Positions 8,893 through 17,549 are shown, counted from the stretch's first letter. The stretch is 40,770 nucleotides of DNA from Desulfovibrionaceae bacterium (GCA_015233395.1 JADFXV010000021.1:1-40770), one strand, 5' to 3'. A program made the numbers and translations. The notes: generated by a model from the sequence alone, not told the origin.

Positions 8893-9113
8893 GGGGGCAG
8901 GCTCGCGCTGTTGGAGGTGGCGGCCGTGGCCTGGTCGATGACCGGAATCAAAAGGCGCAGGCCGGATGGCAGCACCGGATACAGGGCAACGGCCCGGTTG
9001 GCGTCGGTGATGCGCTCATAGCTCAGGGCGTCGCCGTAATAGCGGTAGGACAGCTGGTCGAAGCGCTCGCCCTCGGTGGTGACGTGCAAGACTGCCGTCG
9101 TGGGCGCGTTCAT
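8880..9113 (-). CDS. Phage tail protein X (LysM-like)
   Basis: 77 residues from the ATG at 9113 (MNAPTTAVLHVTTEGERFDQ), which overlaps the stop of the preceding gene as ATGA. It shows the gpX pattern: GERFDQLSYRYYGDALSYER, then ITDANRAVALYPVLPSGLRL and a short tail. P2 gpX is a small LysM-like tail protein encoded between U and D-type genes. The order U-X-D-V is kept here. Confidence 0.92.
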   Translation of the reverse strand: MNAPTTAVLHVTTEGERFDQLSYRYYGDALSYERITDANRAVALYPVLPSGLRLLIPVIDQATAATSNSASLPPWKR

Positions 9114-10174
9114 GCCACCCTCAGTATATGTTTGAGCGAGACACCGAAGAGCGAGGAGTCGGCCGGAACGCGGTCGGCGCTGGCGAGCGAAATTTCCCGG
9201 ACTCGGCGATAGAGCGGCAGGCCCGCAGTCAGGACGCGGGCGAAGTCGCGGGCCTGGGGATCGGCGAAGAGATCCGCGTAGCGCGATTGCGCAATGCCAA
9301 CTGTCTGTGCGATCAGGCTTCCGGCCGCGTCGACGGCGTCGCCGTGCGGGGCCGCGCGCAGGGCGGCCGGGGCGTCCACGCCCAGTCGGGCGAAAGCGGC
9401 CACGGTCTCGGTTCCGGGTAGGTCGCGCAGAAAGTTGGCCACGCTGCCGATCGCGCCGGGGGTGTCCAGGCGCGCCCCGGCCGCGAGCTGCAAGGCCGCG
9501 CCGGTCGAGGCCAGGCCGGAAATTCCGGAGAGCCCCAGGTTTGCAGCGGGGGCGACCACCGAGGGCAGAGCGCCGATTATTCCGGGGAGGGTCATGCGCC
9601 CGAGCTCGGAGATCCGGCACAAGACGTTGACCGCGCCGGTCATCGCGCCCGAGGCGATCCCAAGCGGGGACACGGTCTCATGCAGCCAGGGCAGGTCGCC
9701 GGTGATGACCCGCTGCGTCCCCGCCGCTGCCTGGTTGAGTTTCAGCGCCCCCCTGGAGGGCTTGCCGTCGTCCACCGCCTCGCCGGCGGGCGCGTCAGAA
9801 CCGCCTACGTGCTCCTTGAGGGAGATTTTGGCCACCAGGTCTAAAAGACGTCCTTGGGAGTCCGTGCTCCGGGCGGTCTCGGTGAGGGCAGTCACGACGT
9901 AGCGGCCCTTGTAGGTGCCGTCGCCGAAAATCAAGGGCTGGGCCTTGTGCTGCGCCATCATGTCGCGCAGCTTTTTTATTTCGTCTTCCGGAGTGCAATA
10001 GGTGGCGTGGAACACCAGGTTGATGGTCAGGGTCTCCAAGCCGTCGCCGGTATATTGCAGCTTGGGCTTGCCCTCAATGACCGCATGCTCGGCATAGGTG
10101 CATTCGCGGCTGGCCTCGAGGCCGTCGAAATAGGTGATCAGGTCGAAGGCGACCTCGCCGAGCTGGGCGTACAT
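9110..10174 (-). CDS. gpU-family tail protein with long C-terminal extension
   Basis: 354 residues. The first 125 match P2 gpU: MYAQLGEVAFDLITYFDGLE, YAEHAVIEGKPKLQYTGD, then LVFHATYCTPEDEIKKL and GDGTYKGRYVVTALTETA. gpU is a tail completion protein in P2. The remaining 230 residues are Ala/Gly/Leu-rich and helical, without a family I recognise; similar long forms exist in Mu-like tails where gpU is extended. It overlaps the tape-measure stop (TAATG) and gpX (ATGA), so the genes are probably coupled. Confidence 0.85.
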   Translation of the reverse strand: MYAQLGEVAFDLITYFDGLEASRECTYAEHAVIEGKPKLQYTGDGLETLTINLVFHATYCTPEDEIKKLRDMMAQHKAQPLIFGDGTYKGRYVVTALTETARSTDSQGRLLDLVAKISLKEHVGGSDAPAGEAVDDGKPSRGALKLNQAAAGTQRVITGDLPWLHETVSPLGIASGAMTGAVNVLCRISELGRMTLPGIIGALPSVVAPAANLGLSGISGLASTGAALQLAAGARLDTPGAIGSVANFLRDLPGTETVAAFARLGVDAPAALRAAPHGDAVDAAGSLIAQTVGIAQSRYADLFADPQARDFARVLTAGLPLYRRVREISLASADRVPADSSLFGVSLKHILRVA

Positions 10175-12165
10175 TAATAGACCTTCCGGCCGTTACGGGC
10201 CTGATTGCGCTCAATGATCGCAACCAGCTCGTCCTGGTGGGCGCGCAGCGCGGCCATGAGATCTTCGCGCGCGCCCGGACCGGCCTGCCCCGAGATGGTG
10301 ATTTGCGGAGCGTAATGGACGGTGACGCCGCCGGAGCCCGAACCTCCGTGAGCGGCGAGGGAGGCATAAGCCGGGGCAAGCGAGGGCATGGCCATGGCCG
10401 TGCTCGCGCCCATGGGCGCGAGCACGAGCATGCTTGCGGCGGCCACGCCGGACATGGCCTTGAGCAGCGGGGCCGGGTTGAGCGTCTTGGCCACCTCGCC
10501 CAGGATGTTCACCCTGCTCAAATTTCGCAGGGGGCCTTCCTTGGCCGGGGATTGGGGCCAGAAATTCATGACACCGGTGGCGATCGTCTTCATCTTGTCC
10601 ATGAGCCAAGCGCCCTTGGACTTGATGCCCTCCCAGAGGTTCTCGATCAGCTTCGCGCCGCAATTTTTAAAGTTCTGCCAGACGCCGCTGAGATTGGTGA
10701 TGATGTTGTCCCAGAGGTTTTTGAACCAATCCGAGATGGGGCCCCAATATCTGTAAATCAGGTACACCGCCGCGCACAGGGCGGCGATGCCGGCGATGAT
10801 CCAGCCGAGGGGGCCAAGCAGCACGGCCAGACCGCCAGCCGCGATACCGGCGAACGTGGCCAAGCCGGCCAGAGCGATACCTATTGTGCCAAGCACCGCC
10901 AAAAGACCGCCGATGCCGATGGCAATTAAGCCAAGCCATTTGAAGAGTTCTTTATTTTCATCGACCCATTTTTTGAGAGGACCATCAATGAGCACATTTA
11001 GCTGGTCAATAAGGGGTTTGAGAACATCCAAGGCAGGCTGTATGGCCACCGACCAAAAGCTAGAAATTGTCGTGGTCAGAGCCTTCCACTTGTTTTCAGT
11101 CGACTCCATTGATTGTTCCCCTCGCTGATCCAGCGAGGCTTGATCCCTAAGTTTTTTCTTTCCTTTCTTTACGCCTTCGACATCGAGATCGACCAGGAGA
11201 TTGGCCACTTTGAAGGATACTGAACCGAATAACCGGTCCAAAACTCTTGTCCTCACCTCCTGGGTCAACACCTTCAATTTTCCCATTTGATGCAAGAAAT
11301 TTGTCATACCGGCGAACTTGCCATCCTTGGTGAAAAACTGAAGCTGGACGCCTGATTTTTCCAGATCACCCCGGATTTCTTTCATAATCTTGCTGTTACG
11401 CATCATGCGCGTGTTCAGCGTGGCCGTCCTGAGAAGAATTTGGCTGAACGCCGTGCCGAAAGAAGAACCATCGACATTGAGCTGTCTGGCTGCACCTTGA
11501 ATCGCAAACACGGATTCTGCCGTCTTAGCTCCTTTCATGCCAAGGGCCTGCAAGACAGAACCATAATATCCGGCCGCGTATTTTATTTCCGTGGGGTCAA
11601 GGCCGAAAGCAAACTTGGCGCGTTGCACCAAATCCGCGATTTTAGGGGCTTCTTCTTCCAAAAGTCCGAAACCCTCTCGGAATTTGGCCATCATCTCGCC
11701 CGTGAAGGAGGGCATCACCCTAAGAACCTGGGCCAATTTTACAGCGGACTCGGTGCCTTTTTCAAGAAATTCATGGGGAGTGGCGTTCTCGACTAATGCT
11801 TGGGTAGCGGAATGAATTTGGCCAACGTCAAACATATACATCGTGGCCAACTTTTTATTCTTCTCGATAATGCCGTCGTAAAATTTGCTGACCGCTCCCG
11901 TCTTATCCATCATCCCGGTCTTGAGATCATTACCGGCTTGTTCAATGCTGGCGGCAGCCTTGATAGGACCACTCATAACATCCAAAATCTGGCGCCCGGC
12001 AAAATTCGCGGCCGTCCCCATCAAGGCCATTTGCCGCGAGGTCTCTTTGATCTTCGCCTGGACACGGCCCAGAGCCTGCACGGTATTGCCCAGCGCACCG
12101 CCGACCACCTTGCTCATTTGGTCGTGGGCGACGAGCACAATTCCGAGCTTGGTCATCGTGTCCAT
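10174..12165 (-). CDS. Tail tape measure protein
   Basis: 663 residues. The N-terminal part is coiled-coil-rich (VQALGRVQAKIKETSRQMAL) and contains the TP901-type region around IEQAGNDLKTGMMDKTG and PSFTGEMMAKFREGFGLLEE. A hydrophobic block at about residues 410-465 (IAIGIGGLLAVLGTIGIALA, then GLAVLLGPLGWIIAGIAALC) is typical of tape measures, which end up in or across the host membrane. The coding DNA is clearly AT-richer from about 10.9 to 12.15 kb than in the last third, suggesting a mosaic gene. GGAGAATTA precedes the ATG. The length sets the tail length. Confidence 0.93.
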   Translation of the reverse strand: MDTMTKLGIVLVAHDQMSKVVGGALGNTVQALGRVQAKIKETSRQMALMGTAANFAGRQILDVMSGPIKAAASIEQAGNDLKTGMMDKTGAVSKFYDGIIEKNKKLATMYMFDVGQIHSATQALVENATPHEFLEKGTESAVKLAQVLRVMPSFTGEMMAKFREGFGLLEEEAPKIADLVQRAKFAFGLDPTEIKYAAGYYGSVLQALGMKGAKTAESVFAIQGAARQLNVDGSSFGTAFSQILLRTATLNTRMMRNSKIMKEIRGDLEKSGVQLQFFTKDGKFAGMTNFLHQMGKLKVLTQEVRTRVLDRLFGSVSFKVANLLVDLDVEGVKKGKKKLRDQASLDQRGEQSMESTENKWKALTTTISSFWSVAIQPALDVLKPLIDQLNVLIDGPLKKWVDENKELFKWLGLIAIGIGGLLAVLGTIGIALAGLATFAGIAAGGLAVLLGPLGWIIAGIAALCAAVYLIYRYWGPISDWFKNLWDNIITNLSGVWQNFKNCGAKLIENLWEGIKSKGAWLMDKMKTIATGVMNFWPQSPAKEGPLRNLSRVNILGEVAKTLNPAPLLKAMSGVAAASMLVLAPMGASTAMAMPSLAPAYASLAAHGGSGSGGVTVHYAPQITISGQAGPGAREDLMAALRAHQDELVAIIERNQARNGRKVY

Positions 12166-12201
12166 TAATTCTCCAAGCCGCTTAGGGCGGCCGAAGCCGC
12201 C

Positions 12202-12734
12202 CTACTTGTCGGCCCTATGCATCTCGTTGTGGTACTCGACCGCCGCGCGGACCCAGCGGCAAAGCTCTATCGCTTCCATGTCCATCAGCTCGGCATGCGA
12301 CCAGCCGGTCGTGTGGGCCAGATGGATTATTTCGCGTTCGGCAAGGACAAAAAACCGCCACCGCTGACCTTGGCCAGGAGCTCCATGACGTCGGGAAGAT
12401 CCATTTCCAGGAGTTCCTCGTAGGGCAAGCTCTTGCCGTCAATGGTGGTCAGACCGGCCACCAGGGCGAACATGAGCGCGCTGCTATCATTGGCAACCGC
12501 CCGGGTGGCGTTGAGCAGGTCGAGGCCCTTGCCTTTTTTGAACACGGCCACCCGGCCATCGGACAGGGTGACGGTATTCGCGGCGGGGGGCGCGGGCGCG
12601 GGCGCAGGCGCGGGCGAAGCGGGATAAAAACCGGGGTCGGCAACGCTCTGATCAATGCCCAGGCCGCCGAGACCGGCGGCCAGCCCTTCGGTTCCTTGAC
12701 CCTGGGTGTCGTCTTCGGGGGTGAGATCGTTCAT
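12202..12734 (-). CDS. Tail assembly chaperone, -1 frameshift product (E-E'-like)
   Basis: Predicted 177-residue fusion made when ribosomes slip by -1 at 12348-12354. The first 128 residues are shared with the shorter chaperone. After the slip the frame reads FVLAEREIIHLAHTTGWSHA and continues through ELMDMEAIELCRWVRAAVEY to a TAG at 12202. This downstream frame has no convincing start of its own yet has well-formed protein sequence and ends 37 bases before the tape measure. P2 E/E' and lambda G/GT have the same arrangement: a frameshifted chaperone gene directly upstream of the tape measure. Confidence 0.85.
12327..12734 (-). CDS. Tail assembly chaperone, short form (gpE-like)
   Basis: 135 residues with AAGGAGA 5 bases before the ATG. 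The N-terminus is a flexible Ala/Pro linker; the folded part begins near NTVTLSDGRVAVFKKGKG and continues through ATRAVANDSSALMFALVAGL to YEELLEMDLPDVMELL, the pattern of Mu gp41/P2 gpE-type tail chaperones. The protein ends GGGFLSLPNAK when no frameshift occurs. It is expected to bind and protect the tape measure before tube assembly. Confidence 0.88.
   Translation of the reverse strand: MNDLTPEDDTQGQGTEGLAAGLGGLGIDQSVADPGFYPASPAPAPAPAPPAANTVTLSDGRVAVFKKGKGLDLLNATRAVANDSSALMFALVAGLTTIDGKSLPYEELLEMDLPDVMELLAKVSGGGFLSLPNAK
12348..12354 (-). other. -1 ribosomal frameshift slippery heptamer TTTTTTG
   Basis: On the - strand the zero frame reads GGT TTT TTG, so the heptamer is T TTT TTG, a canonical X XXY YYZ slip site. 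P2 E/E' is reported to use the same heptamer. The -1 frame after it stays open for another 48 or so codons of plausible protein. Confidence 0.85.
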
Positions 12735-12754
12735 GGTTTCTCCTTATTTGGCGG

Positions 12755-13273
12755 CTAGCCGCCGATGTTGGCGCGGTAAGCGGCCATGAGGTCTTCGCCG
12801 GCGACCGTGTAGATGTTGTTCATGACGTCGATCTCGTAGATCACCTCGCCGTTCACCACGCATTTGATGTAGGTCACGGCCATTTTGTTCGGGTATTCGG
12901 CGTTTTCGTGCTGCTTGTGCTTGCCCGCGCCGAACTCCTTGAAGGTGCCGGTCATGAACACCACTGCGGGAACCTGGGCGGTGCGGCCGCTGCCGTCCCA
13001 GGTTTCCAGCGAGCCACGGACCTGGACGGCCACGGACCGAAACGGGTTGGCGGCCAGAATCGCGACATCCCGGTAAAAAGCGTTCCACTTGAAGCTCGCT
13101 TCCAACTTGTCGATACCGTTGGGCAGCTCCAGTTTGCCGACCATCCCCAGGGCCTTGTGGTCGGCCATGGTGTTTTTGATGTCCGGGAGATCGACCTCCT
13201 CGGCGCGGCCCAGTAGCGACGCCCCGTTGAGGTAGACGTTGGCGTTGGTCAGCTGGTTGACTTGGATTCCCAT
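12755..13273 (-). CDS. Major tail tube protein (P2 FII-like)
   Basis: 172 residues. It matches the FII pattern: NANVYLNGASLLGRAEEVDL, then PDIKNTMADHKALGMVGKLE, a central beta region with VRGSLETWDGSGRTAQVPAV, and a C-terminal CVVNGEVIYEIDVMNNIYTV ending in RANIGG. The protein polymerises as the inner tube of a contractile tail. AAGGAGG stands just before the ATG, and the gene follows the sheath gene by 9 bases, as in P2. Confidence 0.93.
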   Translation of the reverse strand: MGIQVNQLTNANVYLNGASLLGRAEEVDLPDIKNTMADHKALGMVGKLELPNGIDKLEASFKWNAFYRDVAILAANPFRSVAVQVRGSLETWDGSGRTAQVPAVVFMTGTFKEFGAGKHKQHENAEYPNKMAVTYIKCVVNGEVIYEIDVMNNIYTVAGEDLMAAYRANIGG

Positions 13274-13282
13274 CTTCCCTCC

Positions 13283-14764
13283 TTAGGCGGCGGCCGGGTT
13301 GCCGAGCTTTTTGAGCATGTTGATGTCCACCAGGGACTCGAAAGTGATCCGCTCGGCCGGGGGCGGCGGCATAAAGGAATAATTGAAGACGATGTGCCCC
13401 AGCGCCAGCTCGGCCGGATCGTTGCGGCCCCGGTCGAACCAGCAGTTCCCGCCGACCAGCGCCCCGCGCCCTACCAGCGTGCGCAGGAAGGCGTTGACCG
13501 ACTCGGTCACGGAGTCGATCCAGGCGTTGGTGATGGGCTGGTCGATGTGCTGGAGCATGGAGTACTCGATCGACTCGGCGATCACGTCGGCCACGCGCCG
13601 GATGCTGATGAAGTTTTTGGGATCGGTCACGGTGGGCCAGGCCGCGCTGCGGTTGCCCCAGGTACGAAAGCCCGTACCGTAGCTGTTGAAGATGGTGACG
13701 ATCCCGGCCTCGTTGAGCAGGTTGACCTCGGATTCGGGGTCGTTAATCATGGCCGTCAAGTTGCGCTCGACGCCGTCGATGCCCTGGATCTCGCAGTTGC
13801 TGGGCGACCACCAGTAGCCCTTGTCTAGATCGCGCGCGGCCATGACCCCGGCCAGGCGCTGCGAATACGGCTCCAGGCGGTCGGCGTTTAAGGCCGTGTC
13901 GAAGACTTTGAGATAGGGGTAGCACAGGATCGTGCGCTCGCTCGAGGTGTTAAAGGCGATCGCGCCGTTCGGGCCGCGCCCGGCCAGGGCCTGCTGGAAG
14001 GTCGTGCCGATGGGCGCGTCGACCATGGCCACGGCCCGCAGAGCCTGGGCGGTGACGTTCAGCTCCGTGGCCACCGAGGCCAGCGGCGAGAAGCCCGGGG
14101 CGATGAGAATCTTGGGATGGAAGCCGAACAGCGAGAAGGCGTTGCGCAGGGCCATCATTCCCGTGCGGTTGCCGGACACGTCGGTCGTGCCGATGATGTC
14201 GGCCGCCGTGACCTTGCTCGGATCGGCGTAGTCGAAGCTGGCCTTGACCGTGGCCCCGGCCGCTATGCCGCCCCCTCCCGCGACCGCGATGCGGGTGAGC
14301 TTTCCGGCCGCCGCGTCCAGGCTGTAGTGCGTGTCCGCGACGTAGGTGGTGGCAAGGTCGGCGCTCTTGACCACCACGGCGGCAGCGCCCGGATGTCCGA
14401 GATCTGCCGTGTCGTCGCCGCCGAAGGTCGCGTCCTGGTTGGCCAGCGAGGACTTGTGCACGGCCGGGTCGAAGACGTTGACCACGACGATCGCGCCGGC
14501 CCCCTGGCCGTTGACCTGCTGTTCCAGGATCGCGTCGATCGCCTGGGGGATGGTGTAGCCCGGCAGCGCCGAGCCGAAGTATTGCGCGGCGGCATTGTCG
14601 TTTAAAATCAAGACCGGCATGTTGAGGGTCCGGTCGGCGGAATCGGCCTGGAAGATCGGCGCGCTGCCGACCAGACCGATGACCGCCGTCTTGACCAGGC
14701 TGATCGGGAGCGGCCCGGCGCTGACTTCGATGGTTTCGACGCCGTGGAGGAAATTAGCCGGCAT
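13283..14764 (-). CDS. Contractile tail sheath protein (P2 FI-like)
   Basis: 493 residues. Sheath features are the N-terminal LHGVETIEVSAGPLPISLVK followed by TAVIGLVGSAP, an inserted domain (about 120-215), and the conserved C-terminal region with RSAAWPTVTDPKNFISIRRV, DVIAESIEYSMLQHIDQPIT and VTESVNAFLRTLVGRGALVG. The protein forms the contractile outer cylinder. It overlaps the preceding small gene by 11 bases and has GGAGG upstream. The gene is P2 FI/BcepMu-like rather than closely Mu L-like, judged by its partner FII and the tail order. Confidence 0.93.
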   Translation of the reverse strand: MPANFLHGVETIEVSAGPLPISLVKTAVIGLVGSAPIFQADSADRTLNMPVLILNDNAAAQYFGSALPGYTIPQAIDAILEQQVNGQGAGAIVVVNVFDPAVHKSSLANQDATFGGDDTADLGHPGAAAVVVKSADLATTYVADTHYSLDAAAGKLTRIAVAGGGGIAAGATVKASFDYADPSKVTAADIIGTTDVSGNRTGMMALRNAFSLFGFHPKILIAPGFSPLASVATELNVTAQALRAVAMVDAPIGTTFQQALAGRGPNGAIAFNTSSERTILCYPYLKVFDTALNADRLEPYSQRLAGVMAARDLDKGYWWSPSNCEIQGIDGVERNLTAMINDPESEVNLLNEAGIVTIFNSYGTGFRTWGNRSAAWPTVTDPKNFISIRRVADVIAESIEYSMLQHIDQPITNAWIDSVTESVNAFLRTLVGRGALVGGNCWFDRGRNDPAELALGHIVFNYSFMPPPPAERITFESLVDINMLKKLGNPAAA

Positions 14765-15005
14765 TGGCGGCCTCCTTGTTGTCCGGCGTGGCCGGAGCCG
14801 GAGTGGCGGGGGCGGCCGGTTTCGGGAAAGGGTTCACCGGCGCGGCCGGGGCCGGAACCGGGAGAAGCAGTCCCTGGGCCACGGCCGAGACCACCCAGGG
14901 ATTGTCCTCGGGCAGATCCGCGGACTGGCCGTCGTGGAGCATGATTTCGCCGACGCCCGCGAGTGTCACGCCGCTTTTGGGGCCTTTGTAGACATAGGTT
15001 TGCAT
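14754..15005 (-). CDS. Small Pro/Ala-tailed protein at the Mu gp38 position
   Basis: 83 residues. The first 50 form a compact beta-type region (MQTYVYKGPKSGVTLAGVGE, then MLHDGQSADLPEDNPWVVSA); the rest is a Pro/Ala tail. It lies between the gp37-like and sheath genes, where Mu encodes gp38 (DUF2635), so it may be the functional counterpart, but I cannot confirm the family by sequence. GGAGGATAGCC precedes the ATG, and its end overlaps the sheath start. Confidence 0.75.
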   Translation of the reverse strand: MQTYVYKGPKSGVTLAGVGEIMLHDGQSADLPEDNPWVVSAVAQGLLLPVPAPAAPVNPFPKPAAPATPAPATPDNKEAANAG

Positions 15006-15007
15006 GG

Positions 15008-15499
15008 CTATCCTCCTACGACGAGCTGCTCGCCGTCACCCTCGAACGTTATTTGCGAGGCCTGCGGGGCCCCGGCGATTTCGGCCAATTCCGGCGACCA
15101 GGTCGCGACCGCCGGGGCGTCGCCGCCAAAGCCCATGGTGTAGATCCACACCGAATTCGCGAACTCCTGGAACTGCTCGTCCACCGGGAAGAGCATCACG
15201 CCCTCGGGATTGAACCCCGTCAGCGCGGCGCGCACGCCTTCGAGCACGCTGTAGGCCCCAAGGTGAGATCGCAGCGACCGGACATAAATCGAGATCTCGA
15301 ACTCCATGCGCCGCTTCTGAACGATGGCGGCCGTGACTTGCGGCTGGGAATACTTGCCGTGCCGGTAATGCACGAGCAGCGCCCCGGCCGCGTGGGTGAG
15401 CCGGAACTCGGCGGCCTTGTCCGGGAAAGGCTTGACGTCCAAGCCCGGGAAGGCCGCCTTCAGGCGTTCGACGATCGCGTTTTCAAGGGCTTCGATCAT
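15008..15499 (-). CDS. Gp37-family neck/tail terminator-like protein
   Basis: 163 residues. The pattern MIEALENAIVERLKAAFPGL, DVKPFPDKAAEF, then GALLVHYRHGKYSQPQ and RMEFEISIYVRSLRSHLGAY fits the Mu gp37 (gpJ) family. Members act at the head-tail junction or tail end. The gene follows gp36 by 3 bases, exactly as in Mu. The ribosome site is weak (AACAGG), which suggests coupled translation. Confidence 0.85.
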   Translation of the reverse strand: MIEALENAIVERLKAAFPGLDVKPFPDKAAEFRLTHAAGALLVHYRHGKYSQPQVTAAIVQKRRMEFEISIYVRSLRSHLGAYSVLEGVRAALTGFNPEGVMLFPVDEQFQEFANSVWIYTMGFGGDAPAVATWSPELAEIAGAPQASQITFEGDGEQLVVGG

Positions 15500-15502
15500 G
15501 GT

Positions 15503-15949
15503 TTAAAACCTGTTTAAAACGTGAGCCGGGAATTCCCGGTCTTCGGGGCGTTTGCTGGTCCGGTACTCGGCCGCGCGCGGCTCGGGATCGGGCGAATCCC
15601 GCTCGCCCAGGGTGAGCTTGCCGGATTGGATCATGCGCAGCATCTGCCGGGCATCCTTCTCATCCTTGACGACGGTTTTTGGGGGTTCCCCGTGGGTCTC
15701 CGGCCGTCTGGCCCAGAGCTTGTAGGCCGCCAGGTCGCAGGCAATGGAGGTGAGCAGGGGAGGCAGCGGCGCAAGCGGCAGCGTGTACCGGCCGCGCAGA
15801 TGCCCGTCGATGATCTCGCCTACCTCGGCGACGACCGCGCCCAGGACGACGCCGTCCACCTGGCTCGGCGGGATGCTGTCGTCGCTGAGCTGGATCAGCA
15901 TTTCCAGCGTGATCCGCGCGGCGATGTCGTCCTGTGTGCAGTAGTTCAT
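15503..15949 (-). CDS. Gp36-family protein (DUF1320), head-tail connector
   Basis: 148 residues. DUF1320 features are MNYCTQDDIAARITLEMLIQ, EVGEIIDGHLRGRYTLPLAP, and the helical SIACDLAAYKLWARR followed by KDARQMLRMIQSGKLTLG. Mu gp36 is in this family and sits between the capsid and gp37 genes, as here. Related proteins are connector adaptors at the head vertex. The ATG follows the stop of the upstream gene immediately. Confidence 0.9.
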   Translation of the reverse strand: MNYCTQDDIAARITLEMLIQLSDDSIPPSQVDGVVLGAVVAEVGEIIDGHLRGRYTLPLAPLPPLLTSIACDLAAYKLWARRPETHGEPPKTVVKDEKDARQMLRMIQSGKLTLGERDSPDPEPRAAEYRTSKRPEDREFPAHVLNRF

Positions 15950-16225
15950 TTAGGCCGCTTCCCCGCCGTCGCCCTGCTTCTTCTCGCCCCCGGCGTCGCC
16001 GCCCTCGGGCGCTGCCGGGCCGTCGCCGTTGTCCTTGCCTTTGGCCGATTTGTCTTTGCCGTTGCCCTTGCCCCCGGTCGCCGGGGTGGCCGGGATATCG
16101 TCCATAGCCTCGAGCACCCCCAGGCCCACAAGGGGGCGGCCCTGGTCTTCGTCGAGTTCGACGCTGTCGCCGGGCTCATACTGCCTGCCATCGTGGTGCA
16201 GCCTGTGTTTGACAAAGTATTGCAT
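15950..16225 (-). CDS. Gp35-like small protein downstream of the capsid
   Basis: 91 residues. The folded part is short (MQYFVKHRLHHDGRQYEPGD, then LVGLGVLEAMDDI) and resembles the compact beta proteins encoded at the Mu gp35 position. The last 45 residues are a charged, low-complexity Gly/Lys/Asp tail. AAGGGAGCCATC precedes the ATG. The role is unknown; position suggests a head or neck accessory. Confidence 0.78.
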   Translation of the reverse strand: MQYFVKHRLHHDGRQYEPGDSVELDEDQGRPLVGLGVLEAMDDIPATPATGGKGNGKDKSAKGKDNGDGPAAPEGGDAGGEKKQGDGGEAA

Positions 16226-16235
16226 GATGGCTCCC

Positions 16236-17165
16236 TTAAGCGGCCACGTCTTGCAGAAAGTAGGCGACGTCCGGGCAGGTGACGAGTTCGCACACGGACT
16301 CGCCGGCCCAGACCCGTTCCCCGCCGCGCAGGCCGATCTTTTCGTCGTATTTCGCGGCGGCTATGGGCGTGCCGTAGGGCACGGTCATGCCGAACGTAAC
16401 CCCGAGTTTCGGCTCCGCCATGGGGTTGAGGTACAGGAGCGCGATGTGCTTGCCCCATACCCTGGCGAGGCTGGCCGCCTGGCCGGGCCTGTTGATGTTC
16501 AAGAACGATTCGCCCACGATGACTTCGTCCAGCTCGAACAGGGCGGCGATTTCCTCGCGCCGGGCGATGCCGGACTGGCCGGGATTGCGCAGGCAGGCGG
16601 ACACGATCTTGGGATGCCGAGCAAGGGCGGAGAAGCCCAAGCGGCCGGCGCACATCTTGTTGGGTCTCGTGATGCAGGCATCCAGCGCGTCGTTGATGAT
16701 GCGGATGGGGTCCGAATTGGGATCGGAGAACTGGCTCGCCCCGGCAAGGGTCATTTTGTTGTTGTCGGGATAGGTGGCGGGGTTAAAGATCATGTTCGCC
16801 ACGCGGATCTCGCGGTCCAGGGCCACCAGGTCCATGATGAATTCGACGCTTTTTCCACGAGGGTCGATGCCCGGGGGGGCATTGTCGATATCCTTCTGCG
16901 GGATGGTGACCTTCAACCCGTGATCCGAGGTGGACGCGGTTTCGTCGGTGGAGGGGAATTCCACTTCGTTCAGCTCGCCCTTGCGGCCGACCTTGGTGTC
17001 CGGAACGGTAAAGCCCAGGGAGAGGTCGTATTTGAAATATTTGAATTCTTCCTTGCTCACGGGGGTGACGCGCGGAAGCACCTGGTCGCCGATGAGCTTG
17101 CGATTCCGGTAGGCGATGGCAATCCCGGTGAGTTCCGGGATAATGGGGAAAGGCGCTTTGGCCAT
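16236..17165 (-). CDS. Major capsid protein (Mu gpT-like, HK97 fold)
   Basis: 309 residues, the usual size for gpT-type capsid proteins. Visible landmarks are the N-terminal IIPELTGIAIAYRNRKLIGD, VTPVSKEEFKYFKYDL, a central ALDREIRVANMIFNPATYPD, and the C-terminal VTFGMTVPYGTPIAAAKYDE followed by ERVWAGESVCELVTCPDVAY. No N-terminal prohead pro-domain is obvious, which fits Mu-type heads built on a separate scaffold. AAGGAGAACAAGCC lies before the ATG. It follows the decoration gene by 12 bases. Confidence 0.92.
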   Translation of the reverse strand: MAKAPFPIIPELTGIAIAYRNRKLIGDQVLPRVTPVSKEEFKYFKYDLSLGFTVPDTKVGRKGELNEVEFPSTDETASTSDHGLKVTIPQKDIDNAPPGIDPRGKSVEFIMDLVALDREIRVANMIFNPATYPDNNKMTLAGASQFSDPNSDPIRIINDALDACITRPNKMCAGRLGFSALARHPKIVSACLRNPGQSGIARREEIAALFELDEVIVGESFLNINRPGQAASLARVWGKHIALLYLNPMAEPKLGVTFGMTVPYGTPIAAAKYDEKIGLRGGERVWAGESVCELVTCPDVAYFLQDVAA

Positions 17166-17177
17166 GGCTTGTTCTCC

Positions 17178-17549
17178 TTAGCCCTGGATTTGGGTGATGA
17201 TGAGCAGCCCGCGCACGATGTCGCCGGGCACGCCGGCTTCGAGAATCCGCCCGGCCACGCTCATGTTGACCCCGGCGCCCGGAGCGGCCTTGATGGCGCG
17301 ACCGTTGGCGTCGGAGGTGAAAAAGTCGCCGTAGGCGAGGTTGCCGCCGCAGACCACTTCGACGATGCCGGTATGGACGATATCCACCAACTCGCCATCG
17401 GCGGCGTCCAGTCGCTCGTTGACGCCGAAGATGGCGTCGGTCGCGGCCGAGGCAGCGGCCATCTTGCCGGCCGCCGAGCCGGCCTTGACGATGGCCCGGG
17501 CAGGAATCGCGCCATCGGCCCCATAGGTTTTGATCAGTCCGGGATTCAT
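17178..17549 (-). CDS. DUF2190-type capsid decoration protein
   Basis: 123 residues. The features IPARAIVKAGSAAGKMAAAS, IFGVNERLDAADGELVDIVH, and GNLAYGDFFTSDANGRAIKA match the DUF2190 family, small trimer-forming proteins found next to capsid genes and thought to decorate or cement heads. The ATG overlaps the protease/scaffold stop as TAATG and has AAAGGAGGGG upstream, so high expression with the capsid is expected. Confidence 0.88.
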   Translation of the reverse strand: MNPGLIKTYGADGAIPARAIVKAGSAAGKMAAASAATDAIFGVNERLDAADGELVDIVHTGIVEVVCGGNLAYGDFFTSDANGRAIKAAPGAGVNMSVAGRILEAGVPGDIVRGLLIITQIQG

